A stretch of DNA of 32,026 nt from Nostoc sp. CMAA1605 (GCF_021596505.1 NZ_PJIZ01000018.1:47365-79390); one strand, 5' to 3'; shown: positions 7,950 to 16,066, numbered from the stretch's first letter. Translations and numbers: made by a program. The notes: generated by a model from the sequence alone, not told the origin.

Positions 7950-8147
7950 ACTGTTCCTTCTAAGACATTACCAGATTCAGTTAAGGAACACTTACCCCAA
8001 TACGCGCAAGAAATTTTTCCCGTAGTATTTAATAGTGCTGTAGAACAAGACAGAGAAAAATAACGCGCTTTTCGTGTTGCTTGGAGTGCGTTTAAACTCG
8101 ACTACGAAAAGGGTGATGATGACGAATGGCACAAAAAAACAGAATAA
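7950..8147 (+). pseudogene. ChaB-like protein remnant with in-frame stop
   Basis: One frame reads KTLPDSVKEHLPQYAQEIF at 7962-8018, continues to EQDREK, hits TAA at 8061-8063, then resumes in the same frame with RAFRVAWSAFKLDYEKGDD and WHKKTE up to TAA at 8145-8147. These two halves are the diagnostic beginning and end of the small ChaB family (around 60-80 residues; cation transport regulator or DNA-binding-like fold, function unsettled). The start codon is also missing: the frame is closed by TAA just upstream at 7947-7949. The gene is therefore inactivated at two places. It follows the cyclase by 15 bp on the same strand. Confidence 0.75.
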
Positions 8148-8366
8148 TTGTATGTAATTTCTTTCTTTAGTTAGAAGAACATGGTAACTGTACTAGCTAT
8201 CTTGTCTACTAGCAGTAGTAGTAACTAATATTTTGGGAATAATCAAACTGTCAGATAATCATCTGTATTTGAGAAATTCCCAATTTATTTTATTACAGAT
8301 AAAAATTATTGCTATAAATCCAATTTACTAATTACCAATTAGACTGCGTTATGCTCTTGCTAAGAG
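8148..8366. other. AT-rich spacer without recognised gene
   Basis: The 220 bp between the ChaB remnant and the heptamer array show no reading frame, tRNA or clear terminator. Confidence 0.5.
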
Positions 8367-8450
8367 TAATGACTAATGACTAATGACTAATGACTAATGA
8401 CTAATGACTAATGACTAATGACTATTGACTATTGACTATTGACTATTGAC
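8367..8450. repeat. Heptanucleotide tandem array (TAATGAC x8, TATTGAC x4)
   Basis: Eight perfect TAATGAC units (8367-8422) are followed by four perfect TATTGAC units (8423-8450). This is the short tandemly repeated repetitive (STRR) type typical of heterocystous cyanobacteria. The array runs into the 3' end of the phosphoribosyltransferase gene and supplies its last codons and stop. Confidence 0.95.
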
Positions 8451-9076
8451 TTTTTCAATAACTCATGAACTTCAGCATCTGTAGTTTGGGGAAAATCTTC
8501 GTACCACATACCTACGCTATAAAATTTACTGGGTGTGGAAATACAGACTATTTTTTCTACTTTGGGTAGTAATTGTTGATAAGTTTCAGGTGCAGCGACG
8601 GGGACAGCAATCACGATTTCTTGGGGACTTTTTTGTCTGACAGCAATCACAGCAGCCCACATAGTTGCACCAGTGGCTAAACCATCATCAACTAAAATCA
8701 CTTTACGTCCTGTTAATTCTGGAAACGGTTCTTCACCTCGATATATGCTTTCTCGTCTTTCTAGTTCCCGTTGTTCTTGGGCTGCAACTCTAGCAATGAT
8801 TTCATTCGTAATTTTGATATCATCGATAACTTGCTGATTAATTATACGGACACCACCAGAAGCGATCGCTCCCATCGCTAATTCTGGATTATCTGGTACG
8901 CCGAGTTTGCGTACTACTAACACATCCAAGGGGACTTTCAAAGCTTGAGCCACTTCAAAAGCAACGGGAACACCGCCTCTAGGTAAAGCTAAAACCAGCA
9001 CGTCGGGACAGTTAGCATAATCCAGTAATTTGCTAGCTAGAACCTGTCCTGCGGCTTTGCGGTCTTTAAATAACAT
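8429..9076 (-). CDS. Type I phosphoribosyltransferase family protein
   Basis: A 215-residue protein. KVILVDDGLATGATM is the PRPP-binding motif of type I phosphoribosyltransferases, and LALPRGGVPVAFEVAQAL with VRKLGVPDNPELAMGAIA are the usual companions in the ComF/YnfF-like group often called predicted phosphoribosyltransferase. Substrate base and pathway are unknown. The longer open frame from 9184 adds 36 residues of repeat-like sequence (FNFEFPLGG), so ATG 9076 (MLFKDRKAAG) is chosen; a G-rich stretch lies just upstream of it. The final residues SIVNSQ and the TAG stop are read from TATTGAC repeats, so the original C-terminus may have been replaced when the array expanded. Flanking genes give no pathway hint. 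Confidence 0.78.
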   Translation of the reverse strand: MLFKDRKAAGQVLASKLLDYANCPDVLVLALPRGGVPVAFEVAQALKVPLDVLVVRKLGVPDNPELAMGAIASGGVRIINQQVIDDIKITNEIIARVAAQEQRELERRESIYRGEEPFPELTGRKVILVDDGLATGATMWAAVIAVRQKSPQEIVIAVPVAAPETYQQLLPKVEKIVCISTPSKFYSVGMWYEDFPQTTDAEVHELLKKSIVNSQ

Positions 9077-9390
9077 GATTTTACCCCCAAGGGGGAATTC
9101 AAAATTAAAAATACTCAATGTGTTCGCGGTAGCATTGCGTAGCAAAGGCTTGCACCTACAAAAGTTTTTGCTGCTACTGTCCAATTTTAAACAGATTCAA
9201 GATTCCATATCCTCTGACTCAGGAAGCGATATTTTGACTGTATCGGTATGTCTAATGGACTAATGCAGATAAATTGTTGACCATTGACTACTAATTTTTT
9301 TGTAACAAAATTTGTAACGGCCACATCTTTTGAGGTTTGACTCGTCTACATTGATGAAAAATCTACGGGGAATCCCTTAAGAAAGAGTCA
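9077..9390. other. Divergent intergenic region
   Basis: Separates the minus-strand phosphoribosyltransferase gene from the plus-strand RnfD-like gene and should contain both promoters. A TTGTAAC direct repeat (near 9300-9320) and a TTGACCATTGACTA repeat fragment (near 9271) are visible. No additional gene is seen. Confidence 0.5.
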
Positions 9391-10268
9391 ATGTTGCTCA
9401 AAGATATACGGGATTATCAAATTCTATTTCTAGGCTTGTTCTTAGTTTTGGGTATCGGAACAAGGGATTGGACACTACGCCCGGAATTAATTGCAGTAGC
9501 GATCGCCACTTGTCTTTTAACACAGTGCCTTTTGTCATGGGTGATGAGGCAGGGGGCAGGTTTGTGCTGGGGGCAGGGGAGGAAGATTTTTCTTTTTCTC
9601 ACAATGCCCAGTCCCCAGTCCCCAGTCCCTTAAATCTCCGCAGTGCTTTAATTACAGCATTGGGACTCAGTTTACTTTTACGGGCTGATCATTGGACGAC
9701 AATGGCTAGCGCGGCGGCTAGCGCGATCGCTAGTAAGTTTTTCTTGCAAATTAATCAAAAACATTTCTTCAATCCCGCTAACTTCGGCATTATTGCTGCT
9801 TTGGTTTTCACCTCTGATGCTTGGGTATCTCCAGGACAGTGGGGTGAAGATTGGTGGTATGGGCTGTTATTTGCTGGGACTGGAGGCATGATTTTGCAAC
9901 GTATCGGTCGCTGGGATACTACAGCCGCTTTTTTGGGTGCTTACTCTCTATTAGAAGCCATCCGAAATCTTTGGTTGGGTTGGACTTGGGATGTTTATTG
10001 CCATCGCCTAATGAGTGGATCTCTATTACTGTTTGCCCTCTTTATGGTCACAGATCCTCGCTCAATCCCTAACGCCCGACTTGGGCGCGTAATTTGGGCA
10101 TTTTGCATCGCCATCACCACTTTTGTACTACGCAACTATTTCTTTCTCCCTACCGCAGTGTTTTGGGCTTTATTCATCTTTGCACCTTTAACTATTCTGT
10201 TCGATTTCCTCTGTACAGCCCCGCGTTTTGATTGGTTGGAAGAGAGGATTAGGGGTGTAGGGGTGTAG
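9391..10268 (+). pseudogene. RnfD-like membrane protein gene, frameshifted in a G-rich repeat insertion
   Basis: The first frame (9391-9543) gives an N-terminus of about 51 residues, MLLKDIRDYQILFLGLFLVL to LLSWV. The protein then continues one frame away from about 9630 (LNLRSALITALGLSLLLRAD) to the stop at 10268. The second part carries hallmarks of the NqrB/RnfD membrane subunit family (NPANFGIIAAL, several membrane helices, LFMVTDPRSIPNARLGR). Between them, about 9547-9627 is low-complexity repeat DNA (GGGGGCAGG and CCCAGTCC units), and the first frame ends at TAA 9631-9633. One extra base in the repeat would restore a single frame of about 292 residues. GAAAGAG precedes the ATG. In this assembly the gene is broken; a homopolymer sequencing error is the alternative. 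It precedes the DUF2330 gene. Confidence 0.7.
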
Positions 10269-10311
10269 AGAGGCAGGGGGCAGGGGTGCAGGGGGCAGGG
10301 AGAATAACTTT

Positions 10312-10412
10312 CCAATTCCCAATTCCCAATTCCCAATTCCCAATTCCCAATGCACAATGCCCCATGCCCCATGCCCCATTCCCAATGCCCAATGCCCAAT
10401 GCCCCATGCCCA
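10312..10412. repeat. Heptamer-based tandem repeats (CCAATTC, CCCAATG, CCCCATG types)
   Basis: Five CCAATTC units from 10312 grade into CCCAATG and CCCCATG units up to about 10412, just after a short G-rich tract (GGGGGCAGGG, 10265-10300). The array fills the gap between the RnfD-like gene and the DUF2330 gene and would add false residues ([12 protein letters not shown]) to the latter if the longest frame were used. Confidence 0.9.
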
Positions 10413-10442
10413 GTTAACAACTTAATTTTAATGAGGTATAAA

Positions 10443-11816
10443 ATGCAGCCTTTTCGATTAATTATTCCATTATTGTCAGTTTTAATGTCTGTATTGTGCT
10501 TTGCACCTACAGCTTGGGCGTTTTGTGGCTTTTATGTGGCAAAAGCTGATGCCAAACTTTATAACAAAGCTTCTCAGGTGGTGATCGCTAGAGATGAAAA
10601 TCGCACTGTGTTGACGATGGCGAATGACTATCAAGGGGAAGTCAAAGATTTTGCGATGGTGGTTCCTGTTCCTACAGTGATTAAAAAAGAGCAAGTCCGT
10701 GTTGCAGACCCCAAGATTATTGAACGTTTAGATGCTTTTAGCGCGCCACGTTTAGTAGAGTATTTCGATGAAGACCCATGCAATATATCTGGTAACAGTG
10801 GAGATATATTTTTAGCTGCACCCTCAGCACGACAAGAAGAAGCAGAAAATTCCACACGCGATCGCGGTTTGGGTGTAACGGTCGAAGCACGCTTTAATGT
10901 AGGTGAATACGATATTGTCGTTTTGAGTGCAAAAGAATCTGGTGGTTTAGAAACTTGGCTCAATCGCAATGGTTACAAAATTCCCAGAGGCGCGCAACAG
11001 TTACTCAAGCCTTACATTCGTTCTTCCATGAAGTTTTTTGTAGCTAAGGTCAACCTCAGTAAATTTGCCCAATCTGGCTATGAATTTCTTCGCCCTTTGC
11101 AAATCTCTTATCAATCACCCAAGTTCATGTTACCGATTCGCTTGGGCATGATTAACGCCACCACCGAGCAAGATTTAATAGTTTATGTCCTCTCACCCAA
11201 AGGACAAGCTGAAATTACCAACTATCGGACAGTCAAAGTTCCCTCTAACCTGAATATTCCCGTATTTATCAAACAGGAATTTGGCGACTTTTACAAATCT
11301 ACCTTTGAAACTGCTTACACCAAAGAAGGCAAGAGAGTTGCATTTTTAGAATATGCTTGGGACATGAGTAATTGCGACCCCTGTTCAGCAGAACCCTTAA
11401 CTACAGAGGAACTCAAACAAGCAGGTGTATTTTGGCTAGATACTAATTCTTCTGATGAACCTGCACCCACTAACTTCCGTCGTCCTTTCCCTACCAATAA
11501 TGTTTTTATCTCTCGCCTACACGTCCGCTACACCCGCGACAAATTCCCCGAAGACTTGATGTTTCAAGATACATCCAACCGCGAATCCTTCCAAGGGAGA
11601 TATGTTTTGCAGCATCCTTTTACTGGCGAAGTGAAATGTCAAGCCGGAAAAGAATACAAGCGGTCTTTACCAAGACGTTTTGAACAAGAAGCCCAAACCC
11701 TCGCCAAATTAACCAATTGGAACATTCAAGACATCCGGCGCAAAATGCGTGTAACTGTAGGTGATATCAGAACATCCTGGTGGGACACCATATTTTCTTG
11801 GTTGGGAATTTCATAG
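10443..11816 (+). CDS. DUF2330 domain protein, exported
   Basis: A 457-residue protein. Residues 1-26 form a signal peptide ([14 protein letters not shown] to TAWA), and the mature part opens with [20 protein letters not shown], the signature of DUF2330. Several cysteines occur (DPCN, SNCDPC, EVKCQ), as expected for an extracytoplasmic protein with disulfides. Function is unknown. ATG 10443 is chosen: GAGG sits 6 nt upstream, at 10433-10436, inside an ATGAGG that would be the alternative start, and everything farther upstream is repeat DNA. It lies 174 bp after the broken RnfD-like gene and may have formed a transcription unit with it. The C-terminal residues ([10 protein letters not shown]) are amphipathic. 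Confidence 0.78.
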   Translation: MQPFRLIIPLLSVLMSVLCFAPTAWAFCGFYVAKADAKLYNKASQVVIARDENRTVLTMANDYQGEVKDFAMVVPVPTVIKKEQVRVADPKIIERLDAFSAPRLVEYFDEDPCNISGNSGDIFLAAPSARQEEAENSTRDRGLGVTVEARFNVGEYDIVVLSAKESGGLETWLNRNGYKIPRGAQQLLKPYIRSSMKFFVAKVNLSKFAQSGYEFLRPLQISYQSPKFMLPIRLGMINATTEQDLIVYVLSPKGQAEITNYRTVKVPSNLNIPVFIKQEFGDFYKSTFETAYTKEGKRVAFLEYAWDMSNCDPCSAEPLTTEELKQAGVFWLDTNSSDEPAPTNFRRPFPTNNVFISRLHVRYTRDKFPEDLMFQDTSNRESFQGRYVLQHPFTGEVKCQAGKEYKRSLPRRFEQEAQTLAKLTNWNIQDIRRKMRVTVGDIRTSWWDTIFSWLGIS

Positions 11817-12145
11817 CAATTCGCAATGGGACTTCTCTTCTCTACGAGAGGCTGCGCCAACGAGACGCTGCGCGTAGCTTGCTTCCCCGAAGGGATACGT
11901 CCCGCTACGCTAACGCAATTAATTGGCAAATGTTGCTTAACTCTAGCAAATTGCTGACATGGTGACAAAGGTCTACGTGCTATGAGCCTTATCCAGTCCG
12001 GCTTTGTAGCTTCTTTGTCACCCCGTCAATCCGGGAACTTAAACCCCCAAATGTTTTTAAAAGTTTGTAGTAAGGACTAAAGTCATGAATACAAACTGAG
12101 TTGTAACAAGTGTAACCTCACGACCTTTTTGATAACTGATGACTG
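11817..12145. other. Convergent intergenic region with palindromic repeats
   Basis: Lies between the ends of the DUF2330 gene and rsmG. At 11817-11925 it contains dispersed palindromic repeat DNA (GCAATTCGCAATGG, ACGAGACGCTGCGCGTAGC, CCGCTACGCTAACGCAATT) of the type also seen at 24093-24163. At 11961-12022 there is a long stem-loop. No gene is seen; the two short open frames over the palindromic DNA have no family features. Confidence 0.55.
11961..12022. other. Long imperfect stem-loop, candidate RNA structure
   Basis: GGTGACAAAG (11961-11970) pairs with CTTTGTCACC (12013-12022) in a perfect 10-bp outer stem. Inside it CTAC pairs with GTAG and AGCC with GGCT, giving a stacked hairpin of about 62 nt. 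There is no T-tract, so it is not a normal terminator. It may be a small RNA, an mRNA 3' structure or a folded mobile repeat; no known family was recognised. Confidence 0.35.
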
Positions 12146-12862
12146 TTAAAGTGGCTTTTGAGTTGGTATACCAACAGCACGAGGAAATTTAGCAGGTGTG
12201 GTTGCTATTTTTCGTAAATATAAACAGTGGCGAATGCTATTACTTAGAGGTGTAAAAAACTGTTCTATTGATTCAATCTCACCACCTAACTGCTGAACCG
12301 CATCTTGCAAAGCTGTGGTTTCTTCATCTGTCCAAGTACCGCGATAGATTACAGCCAAACCGTTTTGTTTGAGTAAAGGCAAAGTATATTCAGCACAAAC
12401 TGAAGCATTACCAACAGCACGAATTAAGGCAATATCATACTTTTCTCGGTGCTGTGGTTGCTGTCCAATTTCCTCGGCTCTACTCACCAGAGTTTGAGCA
12501 TGATTAATTGCTAATTCACTCAGGATTTTATCAATAAAAGTAATCTTTTTGCGGGTGGAATCTACAAGTGTAATTTGAGAATTAGGTGCAACAATTGCTA
12601 TAGGCACACCCGGAAAACCCGCACCTGTACCAATATCAATGACAGATGCACCTGTTTCCAGAGACAAAATAAATTTTTGCTGTGGTGCAATTCCCCGCAA
12701 AGAATCCCAAAGATGCTTTTCCCAAAACTCTTGCGGTTCAGTAATGCGAGTTAAATTTAACTGACGATTCCCTTCAAGGATTAATTCGTACAACTGCTGA
12801 AAACGCGCTTGCTGTTCATCAGTAGGTTGCCAATTGAGAGTTTGCTGCCAAATTTCTGCCAT
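12146..12862 (-). CDS. rsmG: 16S rRNA (guanine-527-N7)-methyltransferase RsmG (GidB)
   Basis: A 238-residue Rossmann-fold methyltransferase. VIDIGTGAGFPGVPIAIVAP is the SAM-binding glycine motif of RsmG; TLVDSTRKKITFI is the acidic and Lys-rich segment after it, and ALIRAVG the family motif IV. The N-terminal LNLTRITEPQEFWEKHLWDS is also diagnostic. The enzyme adds a methyl group to N7 of G527 in the 530 loop of 16S rRNA. The open frame starts at ATG 12883 (MTNSLPI), but those codons merge with the upstream TAGTCAT repeats, so ATG 12862 (MAEIWQQTLNW) is preferred; the longer start cannot be excluded. The neighbouring ABC ATPase is on the same strand, 166 bp upstream. Confidence 0.9.
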   Translation of the reverse strand: MAEIWQQTLNWQPTDEQQARFQQLYELILEGNRQLNLTRITEPQEFWEKHLWDSLRGIAPQQKFILSLETGASVIDIGTGAGFPGVPIAIVAPNSQITLVDSTRKKITFIDKILSELAINHAQTLVSRAEEIGQQPQHREKYDIALIRAVGNASVCAEYTLPLLKQNGLAVIYRGTWTDEETTALQDAVQQLGGEIESIEQFFTPLSNSIRHCLYLRKIATTPAKFPRAVGIPTQKPL

Positions 12863-12875
12863 TATTGGCAATGAG

Positions 12876-13028
12876 TTAGTCATTAGTCAATAGTCATTAG
12901 TCATTAGTTTTGGGGCATTGGGCATTGGGCATTGGGCATTAAGGTAAAATCTACCTTGTCTACCTTGTCCCCTATTCCCCAGTCCCCAGCGATGCACTGA
13001 GCTTGTCGAAGTGTCCCCATTCCCCAAG
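12876..13028. repeat. Heptamer repeats (TAGTCAT, GGGCATT x4) and CACTGAGCTTGTCGAAGTG element
   Basis: TAGTCAT/TAGTCAA units (about 12876-12909) are followed by four perfect GGGCATT units (12913-12940), CCCCAGTCCCC-type units, and the dispersed palindromic sequence CACTGAGCTTGTCGAAGTG (near 12994-13012). They fill the gap between rsmG and the ABC ATPase gene. Confidence 0.85.
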
Positions 13029-13703
13029 TTACACTGCGGCTTGAGGTTCTTTGACTTTCGCCTCCAATACAGCCGGATCTACGGATTCTAATTCACCGTG
13101 ATTGAGTGTCCAGCAATAGTCTGCGATCGCCAGCATATCACCTGCGTCATGTGTTACTACTAACAATGTCCAGTCTTGTTTGAGTTTTGCTAATAAACTC
13201 ACTAATTGCCGACGCATTGACCAGTCTAAGCCTGCTGTGGGTTCATCCAATAATAATAAATTGGGTTGGCGAATTAATTGCACGGCTAAGGCTAAACGGC
13301 GTTGCTGTCCTCCACTTAACGCATGAGGTGCGGCGGATAGGGATAAATGCTCTAATCCTACTTCGCTGAGTGTGTGTCTAACTCGTTCACTCCCTAATTC
13401 GGGATGTCCTAAACGCAATTCTTCCAAAATTGTCCCGCCACAAAAATGGCGTTCTGGAAACTGAAACACTAAACCAGCTAATTGTTGTAGCTGTTCGGAA
13501 ATGAGTTCTTGTTCTCGCCAAAAAACTGCGCCTGATGTGGGTTCAGCTAGTCCAGACAAAATCTCTAGTAGGGTACTTTTACCAGAACCGCTAGGGCCAA
13601 TAATCAATCCTAGCTTTTGGGTGGGTAACTCCAAATTAGTGGATTTTAGAATTGCTGTAGGGCAAGCTGTGGGATGATAAGTTAAATTTCTGAGATAGAG
13701 CAT
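13029..13703 (-). CDS. Stand-alone ABC transporter ATPase (EcfA/ABCI11-like)
   Basis: A 224-residue ATP-binding cassette with all motifs: Walker A GPSGSGKST (36-44), Q-loop in VFQFPERHF (Q81), signature LSGGQQRR (129-136), Walker B LLLLDEP with E154, D-loop AGLD and switch H185. The FQFPE form of the Q-loop is typical of energy-coupling-factor and CbiO-type ATPases and of their plastid relative ABCI11/NAP14, which is linked to metal homeostasis in chloroplasts. No membrane partner lies in the window, so the transported substrate cannot be given. The start ATG 13703 begins LYLRNLTYHP directly at the beta-strand typical of the fold. A GGGGATT/GGGGACT array lies just upstream. Confidence 0.85.
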   Translation of the reverse strand: MLYLRNLTYHPTACPTAILKSTNLELPTQKLGLIIGPSGSGKSTLLEILSGLAEPTSGAVFWREQELISEQLQQLAGLVFQFPERHFCGGTILEELRLGHPELGSERVRHTLSEVGLEHLSLSAAPHALSGGQQRRLALAVQLIRQPNLLLLDEPTAGLDWSMRRQLVSLLAKLKQDWTLLVVTHDAGDMLAIADYCWTLNHGELESVDPAVLEAKVKEPQAAV

Positions 13704-14058
13704 TTGTTAAGATTACCAAAAATTTGGCGTTGCTTGGGGATTGGGGACTGGGGATTGGGGATTGGGGACTGGGGACTTGTACTGAGCTTGTCGAAGTATT
13801 GGGTATGGGGAGTAAATTATGGATAAATCCAAGTATTATCAATAAATTCAAATTTAACAGTTAAAATCCGCTTGTTTCCTATTGTGGCAATTTTATTCAT
13901 AAGTAATAGCTACAACCAATATGGGAACTTGAAAAAATTATTACAGTCTTTTTGGAGAGAGTATTTTAGCCATCAAAGATGCGATTTTTAGTTACATATT
14001 TTTTCTATTTTAAGTAACATATCAAACTATTTAAACCGCAATTTTTCTGAGGCTGGTA
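13704..14058. other. Divergent intergenic region with GGGGATT/GGGGACT array
   Basis: Six perfect heptamers (GGGGATT or GGGGACT) occupy 13736-13777. They are followed at 13780-13797 by TACTGAGCTTGTCGAAGT, the second copy of the element near 12994. The remaining 250 bp are AT-rich and should hold the promoters of the ABC ATPase and TPR genes. No gene is seen. Confidence 0.7.
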
Positions 14059-14991
14059 ATGACTAAAATTTTCTTTTTTCCCCCAATGCTGAGATTTTCC
14101 CTATTTACTAGACTAATGCAGGCGACTTTGGGCGTAGCGATCGCCCTCAATTTTGGGGTAAGTCCTAGTTTAGCCGGCGATCCTTTCCGCACTAATCAAC
14201 CCCATAACATCGGCAATAATACAGAGGCTGCTTTTAAAGCGGTATTCTACAAAGGTGATTATCCAACTGCCGAGCGTTATCTCAAACAAGCAGCATCGAG
14301 CGAGTCAGATGAGCCTCTAGTCTATGCCATGAAGGCATCTCTGGCTTACATGAATGGAGATTTAATAGGACTAGATAATTACAGTAAGAAAACCCTAGAA
14401 GCAGGAAGCAAATTGCTGGCTACTAACGAATTAAGGGGTAATATTTACATAGCTGTCGGTCATTTCTTAGAAGGTGGCGTAATTTTGACGCGTGAAGGCA
14501 CAATCAAAGGCGCGCCCGAAGCCTTAAGCCGCCTCAGACAAGTATATCAATACCTCAATCAAGCAGAAGCGATTTCGTCTCAAGACCCAGAACTAAATTT
14601 AATTAAGGGTTATATGGATTTGATGCTATCCGTAAGTTTACCCTTTGCAGATCCAGATGACGCAATTGAACGTTTAGAAAAGAACGCCGCACCCGAATAT
14701 TTAACCAATCGCGGAATTGCGATCGCCTATCGCGACTTAAAACAATACTCCCAAGCCTTAAATTACGCCAACCGCGCCCTAAAAGTTGCACCCGACAACC
14801 CAGAGTTGTATTATCTAAAAGCCCAAATTCTCAGAGAACAAGGAAGACAAGACAAAAACCAGCAACTAATTAAAGAAGCAGTCTCTAACTTCGACAAAGC
14901 CTTAGCCAAAAAATCCCAACTCCCCAGAGATTTAGTCAGACAAATAGAACGCGAACGCGACGGCGCAGTTAACAGTTTAAAAAGTATTTGA
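14059..14991 (+). CDS. TPR-repeat protein, exported
   Basis: A 310-residue protein. After a short N-terminus a hydrophobic segment (about 15-33, LMQATLGVAIAL) ends in SLAG, which reads as a signal peptide. The mature part is helical, with tetratricopeptide-like units: AAFKAVFYKGDYPTAERYLK near 55, AYRDLKQYSQALNYANRALK near 225, and NPELYYLKAQILREQGRQDK near 255. It looks like the cyanobacterial Sll0314/Alr1548-type TPR family of unknown function, probably a periplasmic or thylakoid-lumen scaffold. ATG 14086 (MLRFSLF) is an alternative start. A G-rich repeat starts directly after the stop codon. Confidence 0.72.
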   Translation: MTKIFFFPPMLRFSLFTRLMQATLGVAIALNFGVSPSLAGDPFRTNQPHNIGNNTEAAFKAVFYKGDYPTAERYLKQAASSESDEPLVYAMKASLAYMNGDLIGLDNYSKKTLEAGSKLLATNELRGNIYIAVGHFLEGGVILTREGTIKGAPEALSRLRQVYQYLNQAEAISSQDPELNLIKGYMDLMLSVSLPFADPDDAIERLEKNAAPEYLTNRGIAIAYRDLKQYSQALNYANRALKVAPDNPELYYLKAQILREQGRQDKNQQLIKEAVSNFDKALAKKSQLPRDLVRQIERERDGAVNSLKSI

Positions 14992-15125
14992 AGGGAGCAG
15001 GGGAAGCAGGGGGAGCAGGGGGAGCAGGGGGAGCAGGGGGAGCAGGGGAAAAAACTAATGACTAATGACTAATGACTAATGACTAATGACTATTGACTAT
15101 TGACTATTGACTATTGACTATTGAC
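14992..15125. repeat. GGGGGAGCA tract followed by TAATGAC x5 and TATTGAC x5
   Basis: About five GGGGGAGCA-like 9-mers (14995-15049) are followed by five perfect TAATGAC units (15056-15090) and five perfect TATTGAC units (15091-15125). The array fills the whole gap between the TPR gene and the DUF3531 gene and ends 4 bp before the ATG of the latter. The unit order matches the array at 8367-8450. Confidence 0.93.
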
Positions 15126-15129
15126 TAAT

Positions 15130-15582
15130 ATGCACATCCAATTTCGTGAATTTAACCCCTTTGATGTTTGGATTTGGTTGAAATTTACCACTGTTCCTTC
15201 TGAACGGGAAAAACAATATATAGAAGAAGTATTTAACTCCTGGTTTTACTTGGGAAAATTAGGCGCGTTTAATGCTGAGAATCTGCAAGTTCAAGAAACT
15301 GGATTAGATATCAGCTATATGGATTATGATTCCCAAGGTTATGACAAAAGCCTACTAGCTCTCATGCACAACATGGGTGAATTTGAGTATGAAGGACAGT
15401 GGGGACGTTGTTGGTTTGACTTGGGAACAAGTGATGCGATCGCTTTAGATATTCTCATTAATGCACTCACTCAACTTAGTGAAGAATACGTCACTCTTGA
15501 ATCCCTATATATCGGCGGAGAAAATGAAGATTGGCCTGTCGAAGATAGTGAAAGTCGTGCTTACTCTATTTACGATAATTAA
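15130..15582 (+). CDS. DUF3531 family protein
   Basis: A 150-residue acidic soluble protein conserved in cyanobacteria and plastid-bearing eukaryotes. MHIQFREFNPFDVWIWLKF at the start and WGRCWFDLGTSDAIALDIL in the middle are family-like. Function is unknown. The longest frame begins at TTG 15121, but that codon lies inside the TATTGAC array, so ATG 15130 is chosen. The heptamer array ends 4 bp before this ATG and no normal ribosome-binding site is visible. The Nudix gene follows after 8 bp, so the two probably share a transcript. Confidence 0.72.
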   Translation: MHIQFREFNPFDVWIWLKFTTVPSEREKQYIEEVFNSWFYLGKLGAFNAENLQVQETGLDISYMDYDSQGYDKSLLALMHNMGEFEYEGQWGRCWFDLGTSDAIALDILINALTQLSEEYVTLESLYIGGENEDWPVEDSESRAYSIYDN

Positions 15583-15590
15583 CTCCAAAA

Positions 15591-16022
15591 ATGGGCAAGA
15601 AACGTGACATTAGGGTTATCACCTTGGGACTAATTCGAGATGAGGAGAGGATTTTTGTCTCCGAAGGTTATGACCCTGTAAAACAATCCACATTTTACCG
15701 CGCTCTTGGTGGTGGTGTTGACTTTGGCGAAACTAGCTTAGAGGCATTAAAACGAGAATTTCAAGAAGAAATTCAAGCTGATTTAACTAATATTCACTAC
15801 TTAGGTTGTATAGAAAATATATTTACATACGACGGTCAGCCAGGACATGAAATTATTCAATTATATCAGTGTGATTTTGCCGATGTTAAATTCTATCAAC
15901 TAGAAAGTCTAGTATTTTCTGAAGGGGAAAATCATCAACATACTGCATTGTGGATGGATATTTCTCGGTTTAAATCTGGTGAACTCACATTAGTACCACA
16001 GGAGTTTTTTAACTATCTTTGA
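15591..16022 (+). CDS. Nudix hydrolase
   Basis: A 143-residue protein with a clear Nudix box at 41-63: G41, E47, then R55-E56, E59-E60, which bind the metal and cut the diphosphate. The Gly near the end of the consensus is Gln62 here, a tolerated change. Family members hydrolyse nucleoside diphosphates linked to another group; the substrate cannot be read from the sequence. It starts 8 bp after the DUF3531 gene and is probably co-transcribed. It converges with the pnt operon, whose terminator lies just after this stop codon. Confidence 0.85.
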   Translation: MGKKRDIRVITLGLIRDEERIFVSEGYDPVKQSTFYRALGGGVDFGETSLEALKREFQEEIQADLTNIHYLGCIENIFTYDGQPGHEIIQLYQCDFADVKFYQLESLVFSEGENHQHTALWMDISRFKSGELTLVPQEFFNYL

Positions 16023-16028
16023 GACAAA

Positions 16029-16066
16029 TAAAAAAACTGCCTCAGAAGTATCACACCTCCAAGGCA
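16029..16066 (-). terminator. Intrinsic terminator of the pnt operon
   Basis: On the minus strand TGCCTT pairs with GAGGCA and, after one mismatch, GAGGT with ACTTC around a 5-nt loop (16038-16066). GTTTTTTTATTT follows. It lies 32 bp after the pntB stop and faces the right way. Confidence 0.75.

Noticed and set aside
8367..8450. Heptamer array as a CRISPR array
   Set aside because: Units are 7 bp with no spacers, and no cas genes are nearby.
9468..9629. Independent start of the second RnfD-like frame at 9468
   Set aside because: Its first 54 residues (DTTPGINCSSDRHLSFNT) are the out-of-frame reading of the real N-terminus and of repeat DNA; homology starts only near 9630.
10136..10420. 94-residue minus-strand frame rich in [17 protein letters not shown] repeats
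   Set aside because: It is a translation of the CCAATTC/CCCAATG tandem array and the antisense of the RnfD-like gene.
11780..11968. Two overlapping short frames on opposite strands after the DUF2330 gene
   Set aside because: They lie on palindromic dispersed repeat DNA, which is open in several frames by composition.
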